Position numbers and translations under genes: made by a program
NCBI GenBank assembly: GCA_035625725.1
Contig: DASPPB010000030.1
Location: forward strand, 1 to 12,347
From: GJ-E10 sp035625725
GTDB taxonomy: Bacteria > Pseudomonadota > Gammaproteobacteria > Burkholderiales > Burkholderiaceae_F
Direction of reading: 5' to 3'
Length of the DNA: 12,347 nt
Shown here: one piece after another, positions 12,087-12,347 of the stretch
Layout: the number at the start of each line of letters is the position of its first letter
Position numbering within the stretch: the first letter of the stretch is position 1
Notes under the pieces: model-generated
Database searches by the model: none
Seen by the model: only the letters and a program-made list of their open reading frames with translations
What the model was told of the DNA's origin: nothing

Positions 12087-12347
12087 ATGGCAATCCATCC
12101 GCATTTACGCGGCACCGACCCCTGGGCCATGGCGCGCGCGCCTGCCCGCCGTCTCCGGGGCTTGCGCGCCGCCCTTGTGGCCGCGGCCCTGGCAACGCCC
12201 GGCGCGCCCAGCTTTGCGCAGGAGACGGAAGCTCCCGCGACGCTGCCCACCGTCGTCGTTGAAGCCCCGCGCGCGGAGCTCGAAACGAGCGGCAGCGTTT
12301 CGAGCATTTCTTCGGCACCCATCGCCACGACGCCGCTCGCCATCGAC
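12087..12347 (+). CDS. TonB-dependent outer-membrane receptor, N-terminal part (partial)
   Basis: 87 residues are visible before the window ends. The ATG follows GGAGG by six bases. An N-terminal basic segment RRLRGLR (21-27) and hydrophobic ALVAAALATPGAPSFA form a signal peptide, likely cut after A44 (SFA|Q). The mature start ETEAPATLPTVVVEAPR carries the usual TonB-box-like LPTVVVEA (53-60) that leads into the plug domain of TonB-dependent transporters. The gene is directly controlled by a TPP riboswitch, so thiamine, thiamine phosphate or a pyrimidine/thiazole precursor is the best guess for its substrate; such receptors have been predicted by regulon analysis in other Gram-negative bacteria. 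Plug and barrel are outside the window, so the family call rests on the N-terminus plus context. A second in-frame ATG at 12129 lacks a ribosome-binding site. Confidence 0.72.
   Translation, partial: MAIHPHLRGTDPWAMARAPARRLRGLRAALVAAALATPGAPSFAQETEAPATLPTVVVEAPRAELETSGSVSSISSAPIATTPLAID

Noticed and set aside
11845..12318. Minus-strand frame spanning the riboswitch
   Set aside because: It crosses the TPP aptamer and the receptor signal peptide; Arg/Pro-rich and without a ribosome-binding site.

Overview
The window is a GC-rich stretch of a chromosome. The protein set (a PHA phasin, PbpG-type endopeptidase, a CinA/MoCF-domain protein, long HrpA with DUF3418, ArgA, YggX) and the overall style suggest a betaproteobacterium of the order Burkholderiales, possibly near the Alcaligenaceae. 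That placement is inferred from gene content only. No mobile element, CRISPR array, tRNA or rRNA was seen.

Left part (1-3446): the C-terminal end of an IclR-family regulator converges on pbpG, a secreted D-Ala-D-Ala endopeptidase. A nitroreductase-family gene lies upstream of pbpG on the same strand. The nitroreductase diverges from a phasin gene across a 311-base region that holds two good promoter candidates, an AT-rich block and a very stable leader hairpin. The phasin transcript ends at a strong intrinsic terminator. Its 3' UTR is structured and carries copies of the anti-Shine-Dalgarno sequence, so it may be a 3' UTR-derived small RNA.

Middle part (3447-6270): on the minus strand are a small 58-codon gene with an excellent ribosome-binding site and a stand-alone MoCF/CinA-N-type protein with a TTG start. 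A 365-base intergenic region with a palindrome and an intrinsic terminator lacking an obvious gene separates these from the oddest gene of the window. That gene encodes a 413-residue, cysteine-free Ser/Ala/Thr/Gly-rich protein with five amphipathic segments, a run of nine histidines and a 12-base in-frame tandem repeat. I cannot assign it a function.

Right part (6276-12347): hrpA (minus) and argA (plus) diverge from a 72-base gap containing the palindrome AGTATACT, which can serve as a -10 element on both strands. argA (first step of arginine synthesis) is followed closely by yggX (iron-sulfur protection), probably in one operon. After yggX a new promoter drives a TPP riboswitch with an enlarged P3 arm. 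Its apparent expression platform can hide the ribosome-binding site of the next gene, which encodes the start of a TonB-dependent outer-membrane receptor. This arrangement points to thiamine-repressed uptake of thiamine or a precursor across the outer membrane, and together with the low-complexity gene and the phasin 3' UTR it is the most interesting content.
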